A DNA stretch of 64,000 bases from Capitulum mitella (GCA_030062745.1 CP099839.1:37047293-37111292), one strand, 5' to 3'. Positions 33,063-43,945 are shown, counted from the first letter of the stretch. Numbers and translations: made by a program. Notes: generated by a model from the letters alone, not told the origin.

Positions 33063-33985
33063 AATGTAATCTAACGAGTATGAAATGTCATAATGTAATA
33101 ATACTGATATCAGATATCCCTGCAATTATCTAATACAATAATATAACGGCGTAATAATTCAGTAGTTCCTTCAAGTCCAGTTTATGGCAACAAAATAAAA
33201 CTTTCGTATATATGACGTCATTAATCGCTTGAAGATGCATGCAGGGTCTACACATCCTTGATTTCAATAACCTTAACCTTGGCGACACTACATTTTGCGC
33301 CGCGGAATAATAATGTTCTCCGCCAGTCGACTGCAGCACGGTATTACTGTGTGGTACGTTATCGTTGCGATTTTGTCGGTATTTTTCTAGAAAATCAAGC
33401 AGTGGAAAGCATGGTTAGAAACAGGATGATACATTCTTTACAATGGTGACAATTATACAAAGGACTGAATGCGATTTCGTCGGGCAGAAACTTACCTTTA
33501 GCCGGTGTATGAAAAGCATGGCCTCAAAAACATCAGAATTAGTCGAAATTGGCATTTGAACCCCTCGATGATCTTTACAAAGCTTCGACCCTCTGTGTAA
33601 GTGTTTATCAACCAGAGGCAAAAAGCCGACCAGTATAGGGTAAGGCCAGGAGGCTGCCTCCGTTTGTTAACACTGGCGGCAACAGGAATTCCTGTCACGC
33701 TTAGCAGATAACACTCGCCGCTCGTCACCCACCGGGGGCGTTTCAGTCCGGGGCTCAGTCGCACCAGCTACCTAGTCTGCATTGTACAGACCACACCTCT
33801 GCACGATTCAGTTCCGGTCGAGACCCTGCGACACTTCGCTTCACGGTACCGGCACAGCTCACCTCTGCACGCTGACACGGCGCCTCTCCTGTTCCGCTTC
33901 GTGGGGTCTCATGCGGTCTCACGAGGGCTGGCTATTTCCGCGTGTCTGACTCCAGCGAAACAGCAGCGGCTGCCGGCTGGAGTTT
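33063..33985. other. gene-free stretch
   Basis: 33063-33650 is AT-rich without signal. 33650-33985 is GC-richer with phrases such as cacctctgcacg repeated twice. No gene seen. Confidence 0.4.
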
Positions 33986-33989
33986 AGGG

Positions 33990-36150
33990 AGCTCTTTTGC
34001 TCTTGGGGCGCCCTTCCGGCCATCGGGACACATTTTCAGACGTCAGGGGCGCCGTTGGAACTCTCGGGGGCGACCCTCCAGGGGTTCGGGCGTCCTTGTC
34101 TTCTTTAGGGTGTTCTTCTAATCGTCGGGACATCTTTCGATACGGTTGTTGGCGTCCTTTAAGCTATCGGGAGCGCCGATGCCCCTCCAGGTTTTGGGGC
34201 GCCCAAACTCTGTAGGACGTCCATCCAGCCTTCGAAACACAAACAACGCCAGAGGCGTCCTTGAGCTCTCAGGGGCGCCCCTCCATGGTTTCAGGTGCCC
34301 TTTTATTCTTAACCCGCCCCCGACTGGGGAGGCGGTTGACCCCCCCCCCCGAGGTTTTTCTAGGACTGCGATAGAACAAACAAACGCAGCGCCACGAAAC
34401 CTCGTGTACCTTTTGCTTGATCATTTTTACACCCTATGGAAAAATTTTGACCTCAGGTCAAGTCAGGTGTCTGACCTAGGTCAGGTCAAACGGACCTATG
34501 TCCAGAAAAGTTTAGCGCCCTGTAACGTTTTCGGAAAACGAGATATCATAATACTTTCAGGGATTAGTCATCTTAACAGATGTAACAAATCTGCTACCTC
34601 AGATTTTTGGGGATTTTCTGGGCCATTGACCTAAGGTCAAGCCCATTGTTAAGATAAGTCGTTTTTTCGGAAATTGGCGTTATTTTCCACAATGTTTTTA
34701 GTGTGGAATGAAACAGACATCTAGTTACCGTCAATGGGCAAAGTATCAATGACTTCCAGCCATTGACCTGAGGTCAGGTCACGAATAACTGTTGTGAGTC
34801 AAACGTACCACCGTCGAAATCAGCGATGAATTACTCAGAATGGGTAGAAAATGGCAGAATTGGCTTGCACAGACGCAAGTAACACCAATAACCTCAAAAC
34901 GTTTTAAGAAAATGCATATTTTGGAAATAAACCGGCTCTCGCCAATAAAGCTCCGCCATTTGTGTAGATTGGTAACTAATGAATTTTTCCAAAATTTAAG
35001 CATAGGAAAAGATAACAAAATCCACTAAGATCAATAAAATTTACATGGATAGGCTTGTGTCGCGAAAATAACGGAACGCTAAAATGAGTTGTCGTTAATT
35101 CTTACTGGGTACGGCTGCTGCGCCCGCCGACAACCGTCGTGAAAATTGCCGTGTTTTTAACTCAACATTTCGGCGTATATATTGAACAAATCTGAGAAAC
35201 TATATGTGTGTCGGCATCTGCGGACCTCTATTAGTGTGTCGGTGCTTTTACCTATGCGTTATTAGTCACAGCCCTTGAGATTCAGGTTGTTTCTCGGTCT
35301 CATGCAGTCGGATAAGAGAAAACATATATATAACGTAAATTATTTACATATCATCTAAAACTAAAAATGAGACCAGTTTCGAGCTCTACTCGTTACAAGC
35401 TTTCCAATAGTGTGCTTATTTTTATTGTGCGACCAACCGTTAGTGAGTTAGAGGGAGGCGGTCAACCGCCCCCCCCCCCCCAGTCGGGCGTGATCGTCGC
35501 CGACCCACGGTCGTGCGCGGGTTAAGAACGTTCTTATTTAGACCTTGGGACACATTTTCAAACCGCAGGGGCACCCTTGGAGCCCTCGGGGACGCCCCTT
35601 CAGGGTTTGGGCCGCCCTTACATTTTCTTAGAGGGTCCTTGTAGACCTGGGACATATTTTAGACGTCAGCGGCGCCCTTTGAGCTTTCGGGGTGTCTCTC
35701 CGGGGCTTTAGGCGTCCTTTTATTTTTTACGACGTCCTTCAGCACTTGGGACGGATCTTTAAACATCAGGGGCACCGTTCGAGCCATTTGGGCGCCCCTC
35801 CAATGGTTGGGACACCCTTTTATTATTTAAGGCGTCCTTCGAGCCCTCGGGACATAGACTGCAAGGATGCACGAATGAGCGTTCAGGGAGAAACCCTCCA
35901 GTCCTAGGGTTTGGAACGCCCTTTTTTCTGCAGGGCATCTTTCTAGACCTCGGGACATATTTTCAGACCACAGAAGCTCCCTTTCAGGCCTCAGGGGCGC
36001 CCTCAGTGGTTTGGGGAGTCCTTTTATTCTTCAGAACATCCTTTTAGCCATCGGGATGTTTCCAGACTTCAGGGGCGCTCTTTGAGCTCTCGGGGGGGGG
36101 GGCGGGGGCTCTCCGGGATTTGGGGCGCCGTAGAGTCTTCATTAAGCTGA
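33990..36150. repeat. satellite with a unit of about 101 bp, interrupted by a transposon
   Basis: The phrase gggaca followed by a TTTT-containing stretch starts at 34024 and 34126, then 35547, 35649, 35748, 35849, 35952 and 36053, so the period is 99-103 bases. Within each unit are caggggcgccctt, ctcggggncgcccct and ccttttattcttcagg. The gap between 34313 and 35521 is a transposon inserted into the array. Units are well diverged. Confidence 0.9.
34313..35521. mobile_element. second type of TTAA-flanked non-autonomous transposon
   Basis: Bounded by TTAA at 34309-34312 and 35522-35525 and sitting inside the 101-bp satellite. The left end is CCCGCCCCCGACTGGGG, then GGCGGTTGACC. The right end on the other strand starts CCCGC, has about 30 extra bases, then CCCGACTGGGG and GGCGGTTGACC. 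The two ends are therefore inverted copies, the left one shortened. No transposase frame exists. It differs in sequence from 3874-5081 but shares TTAA targets, CCC termini, a G-run/C-run hairpin near the ends and internal tgacc-aggtca motifs. A piggyBac-like MITE is the best inference. Confidence 0.85.
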
Positions 36151-36374
36151 GTTGTTGATTTCCTTCCCATCCTCAGGACATTTTTAGGTCACGTGAGTCG
36201 TCCTCCGAGGCCTCGAGACGATAACCAAAAAAGACGGCATTCCTGACAGGGGCATCTTCGGCGCTCAAAGGCAAGCACGTAGCCAGGATTTTTCTCGGGG
36301 GGCGGGCAAATGTGAAATTTCGACATATGCCACATGTATATGACGAAATCTGTAGGAAAAAGCAGCAATTTTAA

Positions 36375-37588
36375 CCCTATTCCCGGAGGGCTAGACGGTA
36401 TGGCCGATTCCCGGCAGGGGGGGCGGATTCGGCCCCCCCCCCTAAGATCTCGAGAACTACTTATCCGATTTCATCGCAACAAACGGCAATCGATTTGCCG
36501 TGACGTGAACTACATTTCGATAAAAAGAAATTTTCAAAATTTTGAAATTTGTGGATACTGGGGTGCAAAAATGTCAAAATGAGGGGTACTTTTTGACTTC
36601 TTATAACTCCGTTGTTTATGGACCGATTTCGATGAAACTGGCATCAATCGAGAGATTATGGATAGGGCTTTTACCATGGGTATGCAAATTTGAAATTTTG
36701 AGAAAATTCATGGGCGTTCACAGGGTTTCAAAAATAGGGGGATTAGTTTTCCAATAACGGAATGAACAAAAGAGGCCAAAACACTTTTTTAGCTTCTGCT
36801 AGTCATGTTATGCTAAAGAAGTACAAATCGCATTACAATGTTTGTATAATGTTAGCATAGGCGGTGCCAGGGACATAAAAAAGGGGGAACTGTCATGGTC
36901 ACACGTTTCTCAGATCAACTTGTGACCTTTAACCTTAAATGACCTCCAGTGACCTTGGGGTCACCTGGAATGATGTCGTGTGCATTCAATATTATCTGTA
37001 AACGTTTTTAATCGATTAAATTCATTCTATTCCAAAAAATTCATTTTTTGGCTTTTGCGATATAGGGTACGTGCACTGACATTTTAGGTCATAGCTCCGT
37101 GACCTGACCTGATATCAAGCTAAAACTTGGTACACAAGTAGAGGGCATCTTTCTACGTCATATATATTCCGGGTTTTGCATTTGAAAAAACGGCGCCGAA
37201 ATGATTGCGAAAAAACAAATTTTGACTTTTGACCTTGACCTGACCTTGCAAAGTGACCTCAGATAAACAAAATTACGTATGCACATTGCCCAACTATTTA
37301 GCTATACATCCATATAAAGTTTTAAGTTCTAGCTTTAAAACTCTGTTTTTGGCAGACATTTTCCTTTTACCCTCAACATGGCCAAAAATGACCTGAGGTG
37401 CCCCCCAAAAACGTTGCCTGGCTCCGCCCCTGAGCAAAATAGAATTGTGAAATTTTGTCACAGCGCGTAGAAGGAATAGCTAGGAAAAGTCACCAAGTTT
37501 CGTGAAGCTGCGTCAAAAAGCCTGGAATTGGCAAGCAAAAAAACCCGAGGGGGGGGCGGATTCCGCCCCCCCCCTGCCGAGAATAGGG
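36375..37588. mobile_element. TTAA-flanked non-autonomous DNA transposon, copy 2
   Basis: Bounded by TTAA at 36371-36374 and 37589-37592. The termini CCCTATTCCCGG (left) and CCCTATTCTCGG (right, other strand) are inverted. It aligns end to end with 3874-5081 (1214 against 1208 bases), including gatctcgagaactact, cttataactccgttgttt and gcctggctccgcccctgag. There is no transposase. Flanking phrases near 36268 (cgtagccaggat) and 37735 (ttggctatgtccc) are also inverted to each other, so it may be nested in an older element. Confidence 0.9.
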
Positions 37589-37592
37589 TTAA

Positions 37593-38172
37593 GTAGCTCA
37601 CCTCATATTTAGCGCACAGGAAAACATACAATGTTTACTTTAGCATTGTATGTATGATTGCTATTACGTATTCCCGCGAAATCGCTATATATCTAGCGTA
37701 GACCGCTTGGCTCAAGGGGGGAGATGGCCGCCACGCCCCCCTTTGGCTATGTCCCTGATCAAGGGTAATGTCATAACCTAATGCCATCCCCCCTATATAC
37801 GCCCTTAGCTGTGCTCATTTAATTTTTATAAACACTTCTCCCCCAAAAAATAAAAAATTCGAAGACAGCCGATTCATGGTCACCACCAAAATTTGCTAGT
37901 TTAAAACAGAAAGTTTCACGCATGCTTCGTTTCACGAACTTTGAGATAAAAGTACTTTTTACCTACGTACATTTGCCTACGTCTATACCCCATATCGTAT
38001 ATTTGCGATTTTCCTTGGTTCACACGTACGCTTGTGGTACGTACATTTACGCAGATATTCTTGCATGTACCAAGGCCATCATTTCATTTTCGCGACCCGA
38101 GGTGGATGAAAACAGGAGAAAAACTCAGGACAGAACCGAAATAACGTATACCCCTTTGTTACGTACATTGAC
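37593..38172. other. gene-free stretch
   Basis: Contains a possible outer element end (37700-37760) and, at 37960-38070, degenerate cgtacatttgcg-like units. No exon. Confidence 0.4.
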
Positions 38173-38718
38173 ACCTCCCCAAAATGTGAGCTTCTCAACA
38201 GATTTAGCCCACTTTATTTGGAGTAATGGAAGTTTATTAGTTGTTTTTAATGTTTATCAAATGGAAAATTGCATTTATCCCCATATATATATATATATAA
38301 GATAGAAACATAGATAGATAACACTTTTCAGACTTTATTCGTTGCTTTTTTCCTGTCTTTTATCTGCTTTGGCCGTTCTTTTCGTTATTATTATTCATTT
38401 CCCTTTAAAACTGTCAGAAAATATTTGGGAAGGGAGGCAAACCAACTTTGAGGGACCCAAATCAACGTTGGTTGGGCCAGGGCCCTCTCAAAAGAATACA
38501 AATCGACATATCTGCTTGAGTCCTGTTAAGTTTTCCGCCTCCACCATGATCACATTACGAGAATTATTTTTCGGTCAAAAGGGCTAAGTTGGACATGCAT
38601 CAATGCAAAGTTTTTCCCACGCAATGCATTTCCGTCCATTTCTTTGCATGGTTCCCAATGAAAACTTTTTAGTTTGGGAAAGGGAGCCCACAGAGATGAA
38701 GTAAATGAAATCCATACA
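38173..38718. repeat. dispersed repeat, copy 2
   Basis: Homologous to 14709-15334 over its length. The TA tract is short here (38283-38299) and has not become a palindrome. No coding capacity. Confidence 0.8.
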
Positions 38719-39840
38719 TTCAAATTCGGAAAGGTCCTGTGGTCACGGTAATGACCTCAAAGAGGCCATGTGAAAATGCCAAAATTTTCTTAGCGATGCA
38801 GTTTTCAAACCTTGGAAAATAAATTGATACCGTAAGCACCAGGGTGTTGATCGTTGTCTTAACTATCGTAAAATTTGTGGTTTTTGAGTCTACGTCGATG
38901 GGTGACCTCTCAGATCACGGAAATGTCATCACGACTGAAATTTTCAATGGGAGGCATGATATGCTCCCCCCCGCACTTTTCATGGGTCGCACGTCAAACG
39001 AACGACGATACGCGTGCCAAACTTGACACACTGGTTCTCCTCGGCCAAAGAGGGGTTGCTTATTCGTGATCGCGGTCACCATAATTCCCAAGGTCACCGC
39101 CAGGGGCGTTCATGTCGTTTTACGGAAATCGCTCCTTGCCGCTTCTTGCCGAACTACTCGAGCCAAAACCACTAAATTTGGCGTGCAGATAGGCCGGCAC
39201 ATGTTCTGTCTTAGCACATTATTGTAAAGCCGCGATAGTTTCTCAGGGTCACCGCAAGGGGCGCGCACGTATCATTACAGCAGATGGATTGAGTGTAGAG
39301 AACCGTACGAACTATGGCCATTATTTCTTGTGCGGGTAGTCGGGCACAAATACAGTAGCTCTCTGAACATACATCTCTCTCATTTGTTCTAGTCGACGGT
39401 CAAATCCTGTCAATGTTTGGTCTATCCATTTGACCTAACTTGACCTCTTACGACCTCACCCTTCCGACACGCTAAAATCAGTTGATTGGCACCTGCATCG
39501 AATAAAATTATGAAAGAAGCATGTAACTTAACACATTGTAGTAACCGATTTTCAATAATTGAAACGTATTGCTCGATTTGGTAAAAAAAAAACATGACTG
39601 ACATGACCTGGACGAAAAGGTAACGGGTCACGACCTGTAACATGGAAAATTATGAAAATTTTACTCAAGGTGTTAAAATGACGAACTCAGACACCGGAAA
39701 AATCAGCGCTCTATCTCATGTCACTAAAACGTTCTTAAAGAAAATACTGCAGGGCGTCTCAAAACATCCCCTCCCCGCCAGACGATGACTGAAGTCAGAA
39801 AATTGAAAAGTACGCAAAATTATGACCTTGGTGTACATTT
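38719..39840. other. gene-free stretch with ggtca-type motifs
   Basis: No exon. Aaggtcaccgc-aggggcg occurs near 39090 and again near 39247, and tgacct/aggtca half-sites cluster near 39430-39455 and 39600-39640. The sequence style matches the mobile elements nearby, but no termini were found. Confidence 0.4.
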
Positions 39841-40100
39841 GAGTCTACGTCCATTTCCAAATGCGTGCTTTTGCCATACCACGTCCCTTTGCCACTCGTG
39901 TATTTGGCGCACATACATTTCTGATGCGTGCATTTGAGCTTGCGTGCTTTTGTGTATACCTACATTTGTCGAACGTTACGTACATTTGACATGCGTACAT
40001 TTGCGAATACATACATTCGCCAAACTTGCATTTGCGTTTTCTTACTTTTGAATGCGTACATTTGCGTACATATATTTGCGTCCCGTACATTAACCGTACG
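39841..40100. repeat. degenerate array of 'cgtacatttgcg' units
   Basis: Roughly twelve diverged units of about 20 bases, for example gcgtgcatttgag, acgtacatttgaca, gcgtacatttgcg. Related units occur at 30040-30230 and 37960-38070. Confidence 0.75.
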
Positions 40101-41081
40101 TACGACTGTCATGGAATTAAGGAATGGCCCCGCAGATGCCGTTTGTGCTCTGATCTCTGTGTCTGTTGAAAACGTAATGAATGGTTTTCGAGACTTGCTT
40201 GGTGTTAGTCTGACGGCATTGTCAATGAAGAATTGTCTCCGCTACTTATGCTGGACCCTTTTGTCATACAGCCGAGGAAACAGTGGTCAGCTGATTCTCA
40301 TGGGTATAGTTTGAAGGCTGTATGGCGAAGGCTGTAGGGCGAAGTGCAGCATTCTTGTCCTGGCGGCTTTGACACCAATTCGCTAAAGACGGCTATAAAA
40401 GGTGATATGTGCTATCTTCATTATGGGCCGCGAGCAACGCTATCTTCAGAGACCTGTTGACTACCTAGAATTGTCAGCTTTGTGTTGCAGTTCCGTTCTA
40501 AGAAGCGAGGCCCTGGAAGTTGCCCTCCCGTACTCGTCGAACAAAAGCTTTAACTACGACGGGGCGCTTTTCCAAAAACAGCACGTTCATCTCCGGATTC
40601 CGCACTATGCACATCGCAGCGGAGAATAATGTTGACGGTGAATATACAGATGTTGCGGAGAGCACATTTCCAAAATCTCGTTTCCAACCCCAGAAATCCC
40701 CAGAGTCGAACAGGAAATGCCAAAAATCAGGCATTGCCGGCACGAAAAGTTTCAGTTGCCGTCCTGCTTCCCGTATGATTCACCATTCCTCCCTGGCCAC
40801 GCCGCGGGACATGCGGACTCCGCCCGCGCGGCCGGTGTCGGTCAGCACGATCAGCTGTTGGTCGGCGCCGCGCACAGCTGCGCCGGCGGCCGGGCGCCGT
40901 ATCGGGCGCGGCCGGGAGTCGGCGCGCAGCCGCAGTGGCCGACGGCGGCGCGGCGCCCGCTCTAGTCCGCCCACAGGCGCCGCTCGTTATTCCTCCGGAG
41001 GCCGGGCGGCGGCACTTGCCGGGCCGACGCGCAGCTGCGCCGACAGGTGGCCGCCGCCAGTCGCGCCGCCGCGCCGCCGCC
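40101..41081 (+). other. 5' flank of the orphan ORF, CpG-rich after 40790
   Basis: 40101-40790 is ordinary sequence without an exon. 40790-41081 is extremely CpG-rich and probably holds the promoter and 5' leader of the 41082 reading frame. The frame stays open back to about 40935 but with no ATG before 41082. Confidence 0.5.
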
Positions 41082-43763
41082 ATGTACAACTTCGGCCGGG
41101 ACGAGGCCCGGCTGTGGCGCTCCACCACGCCGCGGCTGCCGCGCCGCGCCGGCGCCGAGCTGACGTTACGCCGGCGCGGCGCCGAGCCGGCGCCGACCGG
41201 GCTCAGCGCCGGGCACGGCCCGCGCCGGAGCCCGCCGCCCGCCGCGCCGGTTCGGCCCGCCGCCGTAATCCGCGGCAGGACGGAGGCGGCCAAGGTCCGC
41301 CGGCACGAGTCGGCCGCTGAGGTCAGCGCAGGACGGGGCGCCGCGGGCGCCGAGGTCGGCAAGGGCCGGTGGTCCTGGTCCGGCTCTGGAGGCTCAGCCA
41401 TGGACGGCGTCTACCTGCCGCGTGAGAGGGCCGTGGACGTGCCGCCCAACTTCGTGGCCAAGCCGCGCCGTGAGCCGCCCGGTGGTCCGCCGCCGCAGCC
41501 CAAGAAACCCAAGAAGCACAGGCTGCCGCGACTCAAGATCCGCTTCACCCGTAAGAAGCGGTCGGCGCAGGTGGACTGGCCGGAAGAGGCGCTGGAGGCG
41601 GCTCCGAGCGCCGACCAGCCGGGCCCGGCCGAGCCCGTTCCGCACCTGCTGTCGGCAGACAGTCTGGCGCACGGCGCGCGCGCTCCGCGCTTGTTCCCCG
41701 CGTTCCGGCCGGAGGAGCCGGCCCGGCGCTGGTCGGAGCGGGCCGATGACGTCACCTCCAGCGGCCTGGGCAGCTCCTGGGAGACGGGGCTCAGCGTGTG
41801 CTCGGAGGCTGGCGGTGTGGCGCGCCACCCCTCGTTCCGGCAGTCGGTGCGCCGCTTCCTGCGCCCGTTTCGCGCCCACGAGCCGCCGAGCGGCGAGGGC
41901 CCGCGCAGGAGCGCCTCCTGTCCGTGCCTGCTCACCTGCGGGGCTGAGGACCAGCTGAGCGGTGAAGCGCCACCCTCCAGTCCGTGCAGGACGACCGAGA
42001 CCGAGCGCGCCGCCAGCAGCAGTGAGTCCAAGCCCGTCGCCGGCAGCAGTGAGCCCGAGTCCGCCACCAACAGCGGCAGCGTTGCCGGGGCCGTCGCTGG
42101 CAGCAGTGATGTCGCCGAACGCCCCGACAGCGGCGTTGAACCCGAGCCCGCTGCCGGAAGCAGTGAGCCTCGACCAGTCTCCGTCAGTATCAGCAATGAG
42201 GTTGAACCCGCCAGCGGCGGCAGCAGCCTGGCTGAGCCTGCCGCTGGTAGCAGCGTTCAGCGCATCTTCGGATCGCAGCTGGCCCATCACAGACCAGTGG
42301 TGGCCGGTATTCAGCACTACTGGCGCGTGCGGCACGAGCAGGAACGGCTGGGCCTGTTGCACGTGCACGAGGCCAGCCTCAGCTTTGAGCAGCTGCCGCG
42401 CAATATTCAGCCGTTCGTGCTCTACCACCGGCCCCTGGTCACCGAGATAAAGAACTACTGGAAGGACAAGCGGAAAGCGCTTCAGAGAAGCGCCAGGTAC
42501 AGCGCGCCGGCGATAAGTCACCGTGTCTTTGACGCGGCGGAAACCTGCCGTATTCACGGCGCTGCTGTCGAAGACAGCATCCCCGAGGAGGCCAGGTACG
42601 ATCCTGTCCTCGAGGAGGCTGTTAGTGAAGTCGCAGAGGAAGCTGCGAGTGCCGTGACCGCAGCGGCCGTCAGCGAGGACGTCCCTGAGGTGGTCGGGGT
42701 CATACGGCGGTCGCCGAGCCCGCCGCCTGCCGAACGCCAGACGCGGAGCACTGAGGCGGAGACTCCGAGTCCGAGTCCCAGTTCGAGTCCGAGTCCGAGT
42801 CCGGAATCCGATTATTGCGAGCCGCCCGGCCTGAACACAGCCGAGGCCACACGTCGCCCCGAGGAGGAGCTCGCCGCCCAGCCAACGCTGGTCGATCTGG
42901 ACGGCGTGGGGCCGCTGGTCGATTTTGACTATCTGCTGCCCCACGTGACCCGCTCGAGACCAGCTCCTCCGAGACGCTGCCGCTCCTTCACGGCCGGCCG
43001 CGGCAGAGCCCCTGCGGGCCCGGCGGCGGCTCGGAGTCACTCGGACCTCTCCCGGGAGACAGCAGTTCAGAGTGATCCTGATCCAGCCACGAGCGGCGAT
43101 GCGGTCACCGAAAAGCCTGCTGCCCTGGACAACGAGTCAGGCGTCTCTGACGAGTGCGGTGACCAGCCGGAAAGGCCGGACCAAGGTCGCCCAGTCTTCA
43201 GCGAGGAGTCAACCTTCGCCAGTTCGAAGTCCTTCTGGCAGTCGCTGCAGGACCTGAGGCCCATCCAGGAGAACGAACGGCTGCTGAAGCGCGTCAGCTT
43301 CAGGGAAAAGGAAATCAAGGCCAAGAAGGACCCGCTGTCCATATTCTTCCGCCACCTGCTACACAAAAGCGAGTCGATAAACATCGCAGCCACCCATGGC
43401 AAGACGCAACAGGACAAGCCGCCTCACCACACGGTGCTGCCAGTCGTGCCCAAAAGAAGAAAGCACGTCATGAGCTTGCCGAACGTCGTGGCCAAAGTCA
43501 AACCTGAACACAATCCACGGCTGGCGGTCACTCCCCCCAGCCAGCCGGATCCCCTCGGGGTCTCGATGGAGGCGACGGCGGACAAGGCGGGTGCCTCGGT
43601 CAACCGGCTGAAGCAGCTGCTGTCGCCGCGGCCCGTCCAGCCGGTGGCGCCGTTCCACCTGCAGCGGCAGACGACGCCGACCGGCAGCAGTCGGCGCTTC
43701 ATTCGACCCGGCGTGGTGCGGCAGCTGCAGGCGCAGTTTGAGAATCTGGCGCGTCAACACTGA
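41082..43763 (+). CDS. orphan 893-residue Ser/Pro/Glu-rich protein
   Basis: A single open frame of 894 codons, unknown family. The first ATG is 41082 in a GCCGCC context. A second, at 41400 (residue 107, context cagccATGg), is equally plausible as the start. Visible features: a strongly basic patch at residues 137-160 (PKKPKKHRLPRLKIRFTRKK), low-complexity AGSSEP-type repeats at about 305-390, two copies of HRPxVxxIxxYW at 403-414 and 449-460 spaced 46 residues, a run of SPSPSPSPS near 570, several RRSxS-like phosphorylation-type sites, and a C-terminal helix QLQAQFENLARQH. No membrane segment or signal peptide. Mostly disordered and probably nuclear or cytoskeletal by composition, which is inference. 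The minus strand is also open for 548 codons but lacks the repeated motif structure. Introns cannot be excluded. Confidence 0.62.
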   Translation: MYNFGRDEARLWRSTTPRLPRRAGAELTLRRRGAEPAPTGLSAGHGPRRSPPPAAPVRPAAVIRGRTEAAKVRRHESAAEVSAGRGAAGAEVGKGRWSWSGSGGSAMDGVYLPRERAVDVPPNFVAKPRREPPGGPPPQPKKPKKHRLPRLKIRFTRKKRSAQVDWPEEALEAAPSADQPGPAEPVPHLLSADSLAHGARAPRLFPAFRPEEPARRWSERADDVTSSGLGSSWETGLSVCSEAGGVARHPSFRQSVRRFLRPFRAHEPPSGEGPRRSASCPCLLTCGAEDQLSGEAPPSSPCRTTETERAASSSESKPVAGSSEPESATNSGSVAGAVAGSSDVAERPDSGVEPEPAAGSSEPRPVSVSISNEVEPASGGSSLAEPAAGSSVQRIFGSQLAHHRPVVAGIQHYWRVRHEQERLGLLHVHEASLSFEQLPRNIQPFVLYHRPLVTEIKNYWKDKRKALQRSARYSAPAISHRVFDAAETCRIHGAAVEDSIPEEARYDPVLEEAVSEVAEEAASAVTAAAVSEDVPEVVGVIRRSPSPPPAERQTRSTEAETPSPSPSSSPSPSPESDYCEPPGLNTAEATRRPEEELAAQPTLVDLDGVGPLVDFDYLLPHVTRSRPAPPRRCRSFTAGRGRAPAGPAAARSHSDLSRETAVQSDPDPATSGDAVTEKPAALDNESGVSDECGDQPERPDQGRPVFSEESTFASSKSFWQSLQDLRPIQENERLLKRVSFREKEIKAKKDPLSIFFRHLLHKSESINIAATHGKTQQDKPPHHTVLPVVPKRRKHVMSLPNVVAKVKPEHNPRLAVTPPSQPDPLGVSMEATADKAGASVNRLKQLLSPRPVQPVAPFHLQRQTTPTGSSRRFIRPGVVRQLQAQFENLARQH

Positions 43764-43945
43764 CCGTGGTGCGACAGCTGCAGGCGCAGTTTGAGAATCT
43801 GACGCGCCAACACTGTGGTGCGACAGCTGCACGCGCAGTTTGAGAATATGGCGCGCCAGTACTGACCGTGGTGCTACAGCAATGGACGCCGTATCAGAAT
43901 CTGGCGCGTCAGCACGGACCGTGGTGCGTTAGAACTGACCGTGGC
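43764..43945 (+). repeat. tandem copies of the orphan ORF's last codons
   Basis: The segment gtggtgcggcagctgcaggc that opens the last 17 codons (from 43713) recurs at 43766, 43815 and 43868, with a decayed copy after 43900. Periods are 53, 49 and 53 bases. Each keeps the cagtttgagaat and gcgcgtcaacactga parts. The copies lie after the stop and are out of frame with it. Confidence 0.92.

Noticed and set aside
41394-43040. 548-codon minus-strand frame opposite the orphan ORF
   Set aside because: The plus frame is longer, has a duplicated motif, coherent basic and acidic regions and a good start context. The minus frame looks like a compositional shadow, though this is not proven.
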